In this document: positions 33,791 through 45,589 of the stretch, piece by piece
Layout: each line of letters begins with the position of its first letter
Numbering within the stretch: the stretch's first letter is position 1
DNA from: Arthrinium phaeospermum
Taxonomy: Eukaryota; Ascomycota; Sordariomycetes; Amphisphaeriales; Apiosporaceae
Length of the DNA: 64,000 nt
Direction of reading: 5' to 3'
NCBI GenBank assembly: GCA_006503535.1
Contig: QYRS01000005.1
Span: 2,356,001 to 2,420,000 of the forward strand
Notes under the pieces: model-generated
What the model saw: the letters and a program-made list of their open reading frames with translations, nothing else
Told to the model about the DNA's origin: nothing
The model's database searches: none
Translations under genes and position numbers: made by a program

Positions 33791-35817
33791 GGTGAGAGAG
33801 AGGGCAGTCGTGGACAGTTGGTTGCTTTAGTTATTTTGTTCCGGGCGAGGAAAGAGAGGACAATGTGGTTGAGCAGGTGGTAAAAAGGCAGACAGACAGT
33901 TGGTGGTATTCTCTGAGGTGAGCACAGCTGGGGAGCAAAGAAGAAAGAAATCGAGAATCAGTCGACTTTTTGTTTTTCGCCCCGCCAAAGCCGACTTTAT
34001 GCGAGGAGGTGATCACCCAGGGTCTAGAAGGGTATACACATGCCACTTGGTGGGTCATCCCTGTCCAGTTCAGCCCGTATGCTTCCTGGCCAGTCTGCTG
34101 GGCCGTCAGCGTTGCACAGGAACCGATCCAATCCGATACAAAAGCCGACGTCCGCTGTCAAGAAGTCTACCACGAACAAAGACAAACCTCGCCCTTTCAA
34201 CCGGCGACAGAGCCATCATCACCAGGAATCTGAGGTCGGGCTTCATACACGTGCATAATTGCAGCCCACCTATTTGCCTTTGGTAGAAACGTGTTGGTGA
34301 ATTCGGGCGCTAAAGACCAACACATACTCCGCTGAAGACCCTGACAACGACACTTAGACACACCACCAACACGAACTACCTGCAATACCTCGCAGAAGGG
34401 CCGTCCCTCTGACCGACTTCCAAACCGCAAATCCTACTCCAACTCATTTTCACGGTAGATCACGCCATAACCAACCACCCATGGGTGATCTGCCAAATAC
34501 ATTGAATATGTTACAATGTCCTTCAACAGTATTCGGTCGGTGTACTCCGCAAGGCCGGCGCCATTCTCTTGACACCATTATAAGATGTACCGAGGGGTCA
34601 TTTATGTAAGACTTACAAATGTAAACGGGGGAGCGGCCTTTTCCTCCAGACTTGCTTAGCATTTCTTGTGAGCTGCACAATACCGATCCAAGTATGCAAC
34701 CACCAAACCGTTTGTACTGCCTGAATCAAATATGTCATTGACTTTACGAATCCGAAGGTGTGAGGCTCTTGTTGAAGCTCCCTCCAGGTCGACGTATCAC
34801 CTGGACAGGAATCTAACAGTACCTAGCTACCCGGGCAGGTGTTACCAAACCTCTACGCTGCTAGGCTCTGGGTTACCAACGCCAACCAGCAACACATGGT
34901 TAACATGCTTTTCATGAATGACTTGTGCTTCGTGTCATTGCATTTGGCCGGGAAAGTTCCAGCGTACATGTGGGATGCACATAATATATTGGAAGATGGG
35001 CAATTACCTAACCCAACAGGCCAATTGATCCAGTCAGACTCGAGCCCAGTAGAGTGGACCTCTCTCGCCTTGGGAAGAAAAGTGGCTGGCTGGTGGTCCC
35101 ACTAAGCCACAACTCCATTTCTTGCACCGAGTTTTCCTTCTCGCGCAAACCGTTTTCTTTTATCCCAACCAACATCCTACTCAATAGGATTCTCTATGTT
35201 CTCACAAACTACGATGGCGCAACCCGCCAATCACGTAGGCCCAGGGTGCATCTCTTATTGCAGAGAACACATCTCTTCAAGCACACGGTCCTTAGCTGGC
35301 GATGGAAAGGATTGTTGCTAATCCCATCCTCGAGTCGGTCAAATCAATGGACTTTCGAGAAGGTAGGCAGAACGCAGCCCAGGAGAGAGAGGAGTTGACT
35401 ATGGATCCTCTCCCAGTAAAGACAAAATATTGCCTGTGATACGATGACCCAACCCGTCTTTTGCCATGCTCGGTCAGTGTTAGTTTTCCACTTCTGATCT
35501 TGAGCTGGATACCTCATCTCGAGTGTATAAGACAAGAGCAAACCCGTACAACGTTCTTTGAGTGCGGAACCTCCTGGCACCAGCGTCGAGGAATTCGCAA
35601 TTATTCTGTTGTCACATTTCACAAGATACATCCAAAAGTCTTGAGCATATAGAATATCAATATCAATTACCTCCAACATTGGTTGTGTAGGGTTCTATCA
35701 AAACAGGAATTCGAGTCCCTTTTACCTCATCGAGGCTCTTCGATCATCATCGTGTGTTGTGAATTTAATAATTCTATGTCTTCATACAGGGTGTCCAACA
35801 CTTAGGGAGGATGTACT
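33791..35817. other. Intergenic, no gene seen
   Basis: Promoter of CYS4 at the left and 3' region of the carboxypeptidase gene at the right. Short frames between 33900 and 35680 have no recognisable content. Confidence 0.45.
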
Positions 35818-37502
35818 TTAGGCCTTCCACTCACCACCGATCCATCGGTTGAAGAAATCCAGAGATCCCTTGGGCTGGTTGAAAGGAACCATGTGTCCAG
35901 CTTCATAGATGCGCATGAAGGTGAAGTTGCCACTGGTCTTGACCTGGCCGTAGGCCTTGTCATCAACAGTCAGGTCGGACATCTCGGCGGAGTTGAAGTC
36001 CTTCTTGCCGCTCCAGACAAGAGCCTCGCTCCAAGCCTTGTTGCCGAGCCAGTTGCAGATGTAATCAGCATCACCGGCGTAGATGAGGACGGGAATTTGC
36101 TTGAGCAGATCGGGGACGAGGAGGTGGAATGGCTTGGACCAGTCACCGTTGAAGAGGAAGTTGCGGTTGAGCTCGCTGTTGCAGCTCTCGTAACCAGTAA
36201 CCTCGGCGCCAAGAGCCTTCATGACCTCAGGCTGGTTAAGGTACGAGGCGATCCAGGCAGACTGGCTGTAGCAGAGGTTCTCGGGGTCCTTGCACTTCTC
36301 ACGGATATCGTACACGTTGTATCCAGATCGCTGGAAGGGTCCGATCAGGGCGTTGTTACAGTAGATGGCACTAGGAACGCAGTTCCAGACGCTCTGAGAA
36401 TCGTAGCAGCCCTGGATAAGAGACTGGCATCGAGGCAGGGCGTTGTCCATGGACTGGCATTCGCTCTCATCCAGGATAGGACCGTAGTGGCTGCCATCGT
36501 CACCACATGCCATGGGACGGTACTCAGCGTATTGAGTCTTGGGGTCGGTCAGACCGTTGCCGATGGCAACGCTCTGGAGGTTGATGTTACGGTTCTTGTG
36601 GGACAGGATCTCGGAGGCAAAGACGGGGATGTAGTGACCAGCGTACGATTCACCAGTGATGTGGAATGGCTGCTCAGCGTATTCGGGGAAGTTGTGGAAG
36701 AAAAGGGTCAGCAGGGCGTAGATGTCCTTGCTGGCAGCGACCGTGCTGGAGACGGAACCGCCGCTGTAGGAGTAGCCAGTGTTGACGGGCTGGTCAATGA
36801 AGATGACCGAGGCGTTGCTGTTCCACGAGTAGTCGTTGTACACCAACTTGAGCTTGGAGTCGACGCTGGAGGGGCCGAGCTCCATGAAGAGACCCATCAT
36901 GGAGGAGCAGCCGGGGCCGCCGTTCAGCCAGAGGACGACGGGGTCGTTCTTGGGATCGTTTCGGGACTCGAAGAACCCTGTTTGCGAGTCGGCGGTCAGT
37001 ATACGATCAGAGCGTGCGGCATCATCGGGAAGAGAGGCTTACAGTAGAACAGGTGCTTGTCGTTGGCCTCGTCATCGAGGTATCCACTGTACTGCTTGAC
37101 CTTGTCGACGCCCAGAGCCTTGGGGTCGACCTTCTTGGCTCGGAGGTTGTAGGCCTCGAGACTGCCATCAACCTTGCGTTGGTTGACGCCGTCCTTCTCG
37201 ACCCACATGCTCTGGACATCAGCGCCTTTGACGACGTGATCCCACTCGCTGTCGGGCTTGCGCTTGTGAGGCTTGGGCTTCGTCTGGGCGATCATGTCCT
37301 GGGCCTTGTCCATGAAGCCCGGAACCAGCAGGCTCAGCTCATCCCAGAGGCCCTTGGCCTCGGTGGGAATCTGAAGGACATCGTCGACGACCTGGTGGAT
37401 GGTGTCCTGGATGCCCCCGAGGACTTGCTGCTCCTGGGCAGCCACCGATGAAAGTGCTGCCGACGAGGCGAGCACGGCGGCTAAGGTCTTGGAGATCCCC
37501 AT
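35818..37502 (-). CDS. cpyA: Carboxypeptidase Y homologue (vacuolar serine carboxypeptidase)
   Basis: Role: vacuolar serine exopeptidase made as a secreted-route zymogen. Seen: exons 37043-37502 and 35818-36977 (intron 36978-37042, donor GTAAGC, branch CTGAC, acceptor AACAG), 539 residues. A signal peptide ([23 protein letters not shown]) and a propeptide of roughly 100-120 residues precede the mature enzyme. The S10 peptidase signature follows: [13 protein letters not shown], catalytic Ser264 in [12 protein letters not shown], catalytic Asp region [14 protein letters not shown], and catalytic His in [12 protein letters not shown]. Paired cysteines and N-x-S/T sites fit the family. The start is the ATG at 37502; an upstream in-frame extension has no ATG. 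Complete. Confidence 0.95.
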
Positions 37503-38826
37503 ATTGGCCGCGTGACGTAGTGGGAAATGGAGAGGCAAACGATGATTTGATGACTACCCAATACAGACGATGGATGGGTAGATAGATAGATGTGAAGTCG
37601 GAAAGTACTGGATGAGATGGAATGGGAATGGGAATGCGGGTTTTATCAATGAATGCTTGACTAAGTACGTGGGTTGCGCGTTTCGGAGGGAGGGTGCTGG
37701 AGCTCCTGCCTTAGCTCTAGCGTCTAGGTTCCTGGAGATAAGCCCAGGAGATGGATCTTGTGACAACAGCCAAGGCCCATACACTACGGGGGCGGATCAC
37801 AAATCCGGAGACTCGCCTAGCTGCTTCCCATCTACCGACCACCGATCGTCCATTTGAAGGCAGCAGCTGTTTGACGAATCGGTGTCAAAACATGCTCACA
37901 AGTCTCATTGAAGAGTCCGCTTTGCACTATGGGCTTAATGTAGCACATCCTATATCACATCTATACTGAAGCATGCCTTTTCAAAAGACACAGCCGGGCT
38001 TTCAAAACAAAAGCCCAGCTCGTAGGAGAGGGTGCTCTCTACAGGTAGGTCGCATGCAAGCTTAAGGAGGTACATAAGTCAGGTACCCCAACATCATTGA
38101 TCTGCATCAACGCCTGTGCCACAAACACCCACCTCAGCTTTTGCCTGCCTCCCGCCTCCCTATCTCCTGCGTGGTGCCTTGTCACCCGACCAACGTGGCT
38201 AGCGGTGAAGTCCCACCAATAGTTCAGAGCCTTGCCCTCTTACGTTTCACGGCTGGTACGGGTTGGACCTGGCTTCAGGGCCATGTCATCATCGTTCGTT
38301 TCGATAGCAACCCCCAGTCGGTCGTAATGAGGAAAGCAGATACCAACAACAATAATAAATGGTTGCATCCGTCCTTCCCTGCAGCCAACACTAATCGAAT
38401 TGCCCCTTTTTAGCAACGTGATTCCATCATTTAAACCTCGCGCGTCGATACCTAGGTTACAGGTCTTCATGGCCTGGCAGAACTGACCTGGGACATGCAG
38501 GATCAGCACCACCTTGATGGCCAGGCAATCCGGGAGTCCGTGATGATGCAGCTAACGCCCATAAGTAAGTCAAGCCACATGTGGCTGTGCATTTTGACCC
38601 GCAATGAGGTATGCTGCCTTGAATAAAAATATGTGAAGTCAAACCCGGCGTCTAGTGCAGTGCGTGCCCGATAGACCCCTCCATACCAAACCTGCCCCTC
38701 CATTCAAAACCCAGATATCCCATCCATTATCTGCGACCCAAGGGAGAGAAGAAGAAAAAGAAGGAAGAGAAAAGCGACAGCGAGCGACATACTGCCAACC
38801 CAGCAGGACCACCCCCAACCGCCACC
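37503..38826. other. Divergent intergenic region between carboxypeptidase and SDO1
   Basis: Holds both promoters. A GATA/GATG-rich patch lies at 37570-37625. No other gene is supported. Confidence 0.45.
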
Positions 38827-39759
38827 ATGTCGCGCCAAATAAACCAGCCCAGCAACCAGATCAAGCTCACCAACGTGAGCCTGGTGCGGCTGAAGAAGGG
38901 CAAGAAGCGCTTCGAGATCGCCTGCTACAAGAACAAGGTCATGGAGTGGCGCCAGGGCATCGAGACGGACCTGGACGAGGTGCTGCAGATCCCCAACGTC
39001 TTCCTCAACGTGTCCAAGGGCCAGACGGCCCCCAAGGAGGACCTCGCCAAGGCCTTCGGCAAGGACAAGCCCGTCGACGACATCATCCTCGACATCCTCA
39101 ACAAGGGCGAGCTGCAGGTCGGCGAGAAGGAGCGCGCCGCCCAGCTCGACCGCACCCACACCGAGGTCATCAGCATCGTCGCCAGCAAGCTCGTCGACCC
39201 GCGCACCAAACGGGTCTACACCACGGGCATGATCGACAAGGCGCTCGACATGCTCAGCTCGCAGGCGCATCAGGGTACCGGCGACAAGAGCGCCACGGCC
39301 AGCGGGACGGGCACGCCGGCGACCGGCGACGATGCCGAGGCGAAACCGAGAGCCAAGGAGCATGTGTGGACCGGCGTTGTCACAACCAAGAGCGCAAAGA
39401 GTCAAGCCCTCGAAGCCATGAAGGCCCTAATTGCGAACCAGCCCATCCCCGTTTCGAGAGCGCGCATGCGACTCAGAATCACATGCTCCACAAACGTGCT
39501 AAAGCAGGCTGTCAAAGCACCCAAGGCGACCGAGGCAGCAGAAGGGGAGCAAAAGGTGGCACCAGGGACAGTCAAGGACAAGATATTGGGCTACGTCGAG
39601 CAGGTCGAGTCACAAGACGTAATGGGTTCAGAGTGGGAAGTAGTTGGTTTCGTCGAGCCTGGTGCCTTCAAGGCCCTCTCGGACTTCTTGGGCAACGAAA
39701 CAAGAGGCCAAGGGCGAGTCGAGGTGCTAGACATGGCGGTAACTCACGAAGACGAATAG
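38827..39759 (+). CDS. SDO1: Ribosome maturation protein SDO1 (SBDS)
   Basis: Role: with the GTPase Efl1 it releases Tif6 (eIF6) from pre-60S particles, allowing subunit joining. Seen: 310 residues, single exon. The SBDS N-terminal domain starts MSRQINQPSNQIKLTNVSLV and includes KKGKKRFEIACYKNKVMEWR and EVLQIPNVFLNVSKGQTAPK. The central helical domain includes EKERAAQLDRTHTEVISIVA and VDPRTKRVYTTGMIDKAL. A Thr/Gly/Ala-rich linker at about 152-178 replaces the usual tight connection, and the C-terminal domain (MRLRITCS to VEVLDMAVTHEDE) contains a further low-complexity insert (KAPKATEAAEGEQK). These explain a length greater than the 250-residue yeast protein. Convergent with RPS18. Confidence 0.94.
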   Translation: MSRQINQPSNQIKLTNVSLVRLKKGKKRFEIACYKNKVMEWRQGIETDLDEVLQIPNVFLNVSKGQTAPKEDLAKAFGKDKPVDDIILDILNKGELQVGEKERAAQLDRTHTEVISIVASKLVDPRTKRVYTTGMIDKALDMLSSQAHQGTGDKSATASGTGTPATGDDAEAKPRAKEHVWTGVVTTKSAKSQALEAMKALIANQPIPVSRARMRLRITCSTNVLKQAVKAPKATEAAEGEQKVAPGTVKDKILGYVEQVESQDVMGSEWEVVGFVEPGAFKALSDFLGNETRGQGRVEVLDMAVTHEDE

Positions 39760-40126
39760 AGCTGGACCCTTTTGCGGTAGATATAGCATGGCTCGGCGTT
39801 TAATGACTTCATGGCAGACACTATTTGATCTTAACGAATTTATTTGGCATAGGGCTTAGATACCACCATCCAGTTTCATCGATTATCAACATCACAAACG
39901 TGCATCGTTATATCATGGCTTTTGGGAAGACGATGTCTCTTATTTTTGTAGAGTACATCCATCACTGACCGAACCCTTTCCGTAAAGCAAAGTCGCATGA
40001 ATTCATGACCATACGACACCAATGATGCACGTGTAATTCCAGTCCAGCCTTCACGCCAATATTCCCTGCGCAATGAATGACCAGAGACCATGAAACCACC
40101 CTTTTTGCCATAGCATTCGTAACCGT
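39760..40126. other. Intergenic between convergent SDO1 and RPS18
   Basis: Shared 3' region of 367 bp; nothing else seen. Confidence 0.5.
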
Positions 40127-40844
40127 TTAACCACCCTTCTTCTTGGAGACACCGACAGTCCGGCCGCGACGACCAGTCGTCTTGGTGTGCTGACCACGGA
40201 CACGGAGACCCCAGTAGTGACGGAGACCACGGTGAGCGCGGATCTTCTTGAGGCGCTCGAGATCTTCACGGAGCTTGGAGTCGACACCGTTGGCCAGGAC
40301 CTGGTAGTCCTTGCCATCGACGATATCGCGCTGTCTGTTGAGGAACCAGGTGGGGATCTTGTACTGGGTAGGGTTCTGGATGATGGTGACGATACGCTCG
40401 AGCTCTTCGGAGGTGAGCTCACCGGCGCTGTGAAATTATATTAGTCCCTGCGTTTCCTAATCCGTTGCTGCTGCTCGGTTGGATTGGAATTATTCGTACC
40501 GCTTGTTCAGGTCGACATCGGCCTTCTTGCAGACCAAGTTGGAGTAACGACGACCGACACCCTTGATGCGGGTGAGGGCGTACATTACCTTCTCTTCACC
40601 CTTGACATTGGTGTTGAGGAGACGCAAGATCTGTGGGTGTTCCTGTTAGCCAATCCACTTCTTCCATGATATCTCGCATTGCTCGGCCGCGTAAAGTGCT
40701 TGGGATTGTGTGTCGAGAAAAAAGTTCCATCGAGTGCCGCCAGCGCGCACGAGGCGGCGCCGATGGGAAACTGATTGCGGGCAATGGGATGGAGGCTAGA
40801 CTTACGAACTGGAAGTTCGTCTTCTCTCCCGAGACGAGCGACAT
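40127..40844 (-). CDS. RPS18: 40S ribosomal protein S18 (uS13)
   Basis: Role: head of the small subunit, contacts the P-site tRNA and the intersubunit bridge. Seen: three exons, complement(40127-40427, 40500-40630, 40806-40844), 156 residues, exactly the usual length. Exon 1 encodes only [13 protein letters not shown]. Exon 2 starts [19 protein letters not shown] and includes [20 protein letters not shown]. Exon 3 ends [20 protein letters not shown] followed by VSKKKGG. Donors GTAAGT and GTACGA; acceptors CACAG. A first intron of 175 nt right after a short exon is typical of fungal ribosomal protein genes. Confidence 0.96.
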
Positions 40845-42413
40845 GATGGGCAACTGTTGGTGGTGAGTTGCCTTTGATTCTTGACTGTCGAGAGAATCAC
40901 AAGTCACAGAAAAGGTGTGTTAAAATCCGGACTGGGTCTAATTTTCGCAATTGCCAGAAAGTGTGGTGCGCTGCCCCGGCCCCGGAAAAACCCTTCGCAA
41001 TTTTTGTGCGCCCAAAGTTGGGTGGGGGCCGCCCGCAGCTCGACCCACCGAAAACCTGCCTAGGGTCGACTACTAAACCGGTCCTTGCTGCTACCACCTG
41101 CAAACTTCTCTCTGCTAGCAGTGCAGAACCTTCTACTCCTATCAACACTATTTCCAATACTATGGGTGCTACAATTGTCGGGCCATTGCCCGTCAGAAGC
41201 TGAAGAAAAGCGCACTCCGGATCTGCTACAGGCTTCTTGCTTATTACAATAATGGTGGAAAACATCATGATGCTGGGCAGCATGCGCTTGCCTGTAAAGC
41301 AGATGCTTCATCCAGGCATGTGGTACATGTAGGTACACCAGGCTTCTAGCCAGCCGGGTTTTTTGGTCCTGTATCGACGGATATCAATGTCCAACGCCCC
41401 GAGGGCTGGCTCTTGTTTGCTCTTTTTTCCCTTGTATCATTACCCCTTCCAAGAAAGTTCTTGACAAGCCCGGACGAACACTCTGGGCGGCCTATGATGA
41501 AAGAAATCAAAACTCTTGATTAGATTATATTCTATGTGAGATTCATACACTGAAAATTCTGAGGCCTGTTGGATTACCTGGGGTTTTGTTCAAAGCGTAT
41601 TCAATACGCTGAACCCGATACAAAGTTAGCAGTCGAAATAATACGAATACCTATTGCATAAGAATTCCCTGGCCGCGTCCATGATTCTATTCCTGCGTCT
41701 GTGAATATGCTCCCAAGTACTGTTGGTGAATACATCCATCGAGGCAAATTTGTTCAAGTCGGCCTCTGGGATGAAGACATTGTACAGTGTCACTCCTCGA
41801 CAAGTATTCAACGTACATTTGTCACGAAGACTCGAAGTTACAAGCGTACAGCTGGCTTAATGGAATGGTGAGTTTGGCCATTAGTGCCAGAGGCGTAGCC
41901 ATCAGTGTCTTCCGTAAAGCAGTGCAAAGTATCGCTACATTTGATGATCGCACTTTGCTAGAGCGACAGGTAAGTCCGTCTGCAGAACTGCCAGCGTAAT
42001 ACCATGGCATCTTTCCGTATACCCCCTGTATTAGGTGACTGCCCGCAACGAAATAGTCAGCAATGAGATAGGCAAGGGGATGACTGGCAACGGGATAAAC
42101 TGATACAATCAGGTGGCGAATGGACAATTGGATATATGGCAACAGGAAACAAAGCACACGTGGGAACGTACACGGAGCAGCTGGCAATAGGATGGCCAAT
42201 AGTAACAAAGTCAGCGGCTCTGTTATCAAATGCAACTGCTAAATTCCATTACTCCTGCCATCACTATTGACCTAACGGTTCTCTCGTAGATGGCGATATC
42301 CTCTTAAACGCCTAAGCAATGATTTTTGAAGCCACTAAGAATACCATCATCAATTACGTGGATTCCCAATCCATGCGCCAGTCGTCTCATGCCCTCGCCC
42401 CTCGGTAATGCTT
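40845..42413. other. Intergenic, no gene seen
   Basis: RPS18 promoter at the left and 3' region of RPA49 at the right. The remaining frames have no motifs. Confidence 0.45.
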
Positions 42414-43790
42414 CTATCGGCGGGCCCTGGCAAAGCGAATTGTAGGAAATTCCAGGGGAAGTGCCAATTTGGCCACTTGCACCTTTCCTTTCCCTCCAGC
42501 TGGATCCTTCCGAATCATCATTTTGCCGCCTATTTGCTTGAAGTACTGAGTGAATTCCTTCTCGGTCATACTAAGATCGAAACGGATAGCCTCGGTATCG
42601 AATTCGTAGTTTTCCAGAATGGAGACGAGAGCACAGCAGTAAGTCTTCAACAGATCCGTGTGAAACTTGCGTACTTCGCCACCCTCCGAGAATTTCCGTC
42701 GGATACTGTCGATGAGCTGCACCGGGGCTGGATCCAGGAGCTCCTGCAGCTTCTTTCGGTCCGGGAGCTTGAAAGAGCCTCGGTCCTTCCCTTTTCGCAT
42801 GTTCTTGGAAATGGTAAGGAGACAGCTCAGGTAGCGCAGTATACGCAGATTCCGGACTGGGTGAAGACTTCTGGCAACATTCCAGAAGCTCTCGGAAACG
42901 TATTTGTTCGGGTTTGTAAGGGGACTCTGCTTCTTGGCAATATCTTGCCAATCTTTGACAGGGATCGAGGAGAGAAGATCGGCACCGATGAGCTCTTCGG
43001 GCTTGTAGACGTCCTGAATCTCAGTGGCGTCAAAGTTTCCAGGAGGTACCGGTTTGGACTGGTCGGCGGTTGCCTGGAGCTGTTCTCTTGACGCAATACC
43101 TCGTGCGGCATCCGATATCGAATCCATAAGGGCCATGGAAGAGGAATCGAGCGTAGTGACGCCTTCCACATTCGATCTGCCCGGTCCAATAGCGTTTTCT
43201 GTGATAGAGGCGATCGCTTTCTTCGCTTTCTTGGTACCGAACTCCATGCCGAGGGTGTTTCGCTGCTCTGTCATAGTCTACAAGGCGGTTAGTCAGCAGC
43301 AAGCGAGAAGGGGGCCGGCGTGGGGGAAGCATACCCTAAATGCAGCGTCTTCGGCACTCTCCTCTGGAGCCTTCTGTGCCTTGGGCGTTACGCGCACCGT
43401 CATTTTCTTCGCCTGGATCACATCGAGCTTTCCTGTAGCAGGATCGAATACGCCGATGTAGTGAGCAAGATGCGAGTCAACCCCACCATCTCCATCTTCT
43501 TTCGCAGTGTAGTCGACCCGGTCGGTGCTTGCATGCAGCATTAACTCCGGCGGCGATGCCTTCTTTGACTTTTTCTGGCTCGGCGCGGGTTTGGTGTATG
43601 CCTGGAAGCTGAGATTGGGCAGTTTCGTGAGGCCGGGGATCGATGCGACAACGGGTGCGCACTCGCGGGCAGTTCGTACAGAGTTGACCTTGACGATCTG
43701 CGGCGCGGCTGCTGGTGCTTGACGAGATTTCTTCACCTTCTTCTCTTTGCTGGAGGGAGCGCCCTCGTCGATCTTGCGCTTGCTTCCCAT
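42414..43790 (-). CDS. RPA49: RNA polymerase I subunit RPA49
   Basis: Role: forms the TFIIF-like A49-A34.5 heterodimer of RNA polymerase I and binds DNA through a C-terminal tandem winged helix. Seen: exons 43335-43790 and 42414-43277 (intron of 57 nt, GTATGC, CTAAC, TTGTAG), 439 residues. The N-terminal dimerisation part includes HYIGVFDPATGKLDVIQAKK and MTVRVTPKAQ. The middle has TLGMEFGTKKAKKAIASITE. The winged-helix region includes YLSCLLTISKNMRKGKDRGS and ALVSILENYEFDTEAIRFDL. The protein ends with MMIRKDPAGGKGKVQVAKLALPLEFP-like sequence and a basic tail. Intact. Confidence 0.93.
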
Positions 43791-44782
43791 GTCGGCGGTT
43801 TGACTGACGTCGTCGTATTAGGATGCGGAATTGCCAGGCCAGTCAGTAACTGCACTTCAAAAAATAAATTTTGGATCAACAAATTCTGCCGTCTGCCGCC
43901 TTCAATTGGCAATGCACCCCTGTCGGCGGTGAGTCCTTCAGTGGGGGTGCTGCAGATGGTGGGCTGTGTGGGGCATCTGTACCAATTGCTTTACCTTGAG
44001 CTGTAAAACTTCTAGGTCAGTCATGTCAGTAATACTCACTGTTCTACCTCATGCGCACCTAGGGAGAACACGTTATTATCCGTTTAAAGATTCATTCGCG
44101 GTGAAACATGGAGTAATTTGGGGTAATCTAGAGTAACTGGCTCCAGAACAGCTGGAAGAACTGCATGTATGTAGCTACTGGCATCCGCACCGTTGACATT
44201 CTAGCTGCGGCGGAATACCTGGCAATGGAATGGTTGGCAACGGGAACACTGAACGGCCTGCAAAAACTATGTCCAGTAGTGAAGCTTGCGGATCAATACT
44301 AGCAGACGGTACACCCGAGCGAACGTTGAGAATACCAAAACGTTTGCTTGGTTTCTCTTTAATAGTACAGTTGAAATTGTATAAAATATCCGACCGCCTG
44401 AGGCAACCATGATATACACCGAAGGAGAAAGAGGTCGCGAACCCCATTCTCCCGTAGATGGAGAAAGCAGAACTGGCATACTCGAGGTTGCCGACCAAGA
44501 AGAATGGTGACTTGAGACTGGTACTCGACTTCAGGCCGGTCAACTCGGTCACGGCGAAGCCGTGATGGCCAGTTCACAAAGTTCTCCAGCTGTCAATTCG
44601 GTATACAATTTTGAGTGGTCATGAGAAAAGAGCCTGGTAATGATACATATTCTTTTCTGTCAAGAAGATAACCCGTTCCTGTCGCTCTTACACTGCACAG
44701 TATTTCTTCTCGCTTATAAATACAGTTTCCACGGCAATATATGCCATATAGCATTCAGGCCACGTAAATGGATCCAGAGGTC
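43791..44782. other. Intergenic, no gene seen
   Basis: RPA49 promoter at the left; no supported coding sequence between 43.8 and 44.78 kb. Confidence 0.45.
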
Positions 44783-45589
44783 CTAACATCGTACAATTCT
44801 GCCCTCAATATCAGATACGAATTGGGACAAGCACTCTAGTCCCCGAACTCCGGCGCTTATCAGCAGCCAGTGAGAACTCTTGAGCAACAACAAAACCCAT
44901 TTCCCTCCAACGCCATGCGATTTCCAAGTCAATATGATAGATGGTAGTGGTTTTCTTTTTCTTTTCTTTTTTGTCGACCCGCCTTTTTCTTCGAAGGCCA
45001 GGGTCAGAGGGGGATAGATGCTCTCAAGAATGGTTTGACACCACCCGAGAGACCTTGGGGGCGTTTGGGAGCGCCTGCACCCTCCCTCCTGATCCGACTC
45101 CTCCCCAGGCACCTCCCGCGGCGCATCACGGGTCAGGGAGCTACTAAACCGCGGGTGCGTCTCGCGGCGATCACTGCCGTGCGAGCGGGTAGCAGACAAG
45201 GAGGCGCCGTCGACGCTGGTATTGCGCGACGCGCAAGGACTAATCCCGCTCATATGGCTATGAGCGCCGTGGCTCGTCCGGCGCGGCCTCCTGCTGCTGC
45301 CAAAGCTGAAGGCGAAGGCGTTGAGGATCTTCTGGTGCTCCAGGTTCTGCTGCGTAAAGGGCCGGTCCAGGTGGGCGTAGTTGCCGCCACCGCCCCTGGA
45401 GGATGTCTTGTCCTTCTTGGAGGACCGAAATCCCGTTAGAGTTCGTATGAAGCGCGACGGCGACTTGGAGCCTGGCTCTTGGCCCTCGCTGTCGGGGGTG
45501 ACGGTGCCTGTGCCTGTGCCTGCTGTTTCATTCTCGCCGGAACTCGTGGACGGTTTCCGTCCGTGGCTCCACCATTTGCTCTTGGCCAT
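44783..45589 (-). CDS. Hypothetical Ser/Arg-rich basic protein
   Basis: Seen: 268 residues from the ATG at 45589 (MAKSKWWSHGRKPS). The N-terminal half is Ser/Thr/Gly-rich with RFIRTLTGFRSSKKDKT, then YAHLDRPFTQQNLEHQKILN, and a basic stretch SSRRPRRTSHGAHSHMSGIS. The C-terminal third (after about residue 190) changes character to KKKRKRK and hydrophobic sequence, and may be read-through of an unrecognised intron or 3' UTR rather than protein. I do not recognise a function. The first 150 residues look like real coding sequence; the exact 3' end is uncertain. Confidence 0.5.
   Translation of the reverse strand: MAKSKWWSHGRKPSTSSGENETAGTGTGTVTPDSEGQEPGSKSPSRFIRTLTGFRSSKKDKTSSRGGGGNYAHLDRPFTQQNLEHQKILNAFAFSFGSSRRPRRTSHGAHSHMSGISPCASRNTSVDGASLSATRSHGSDRRETHPRFSSSLTRDAPREVPGEESDQEGGCRRSQTPPRSLGWCQTILESIYPPLTLAFEEKGGSTKKKRKRKPLPSIILTWKSHGVGGKWVLLLLKSSHWLLISAGVRGLECLSQFVSDIEGRIVRC

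Noticed and set aside
32096..33883. 595-codon plus-strand open frame opposite CYS4
   Set aside because: It is antisense to a complete, motif-rich enzyme; GC-rich third positions remove stops on the opposite strand.
35893..37047. Plus-strand frame opposite carboxypeptidase Y
   Set aside because: Shadow of a gene with a full catalytic triad and a confirmed intron.
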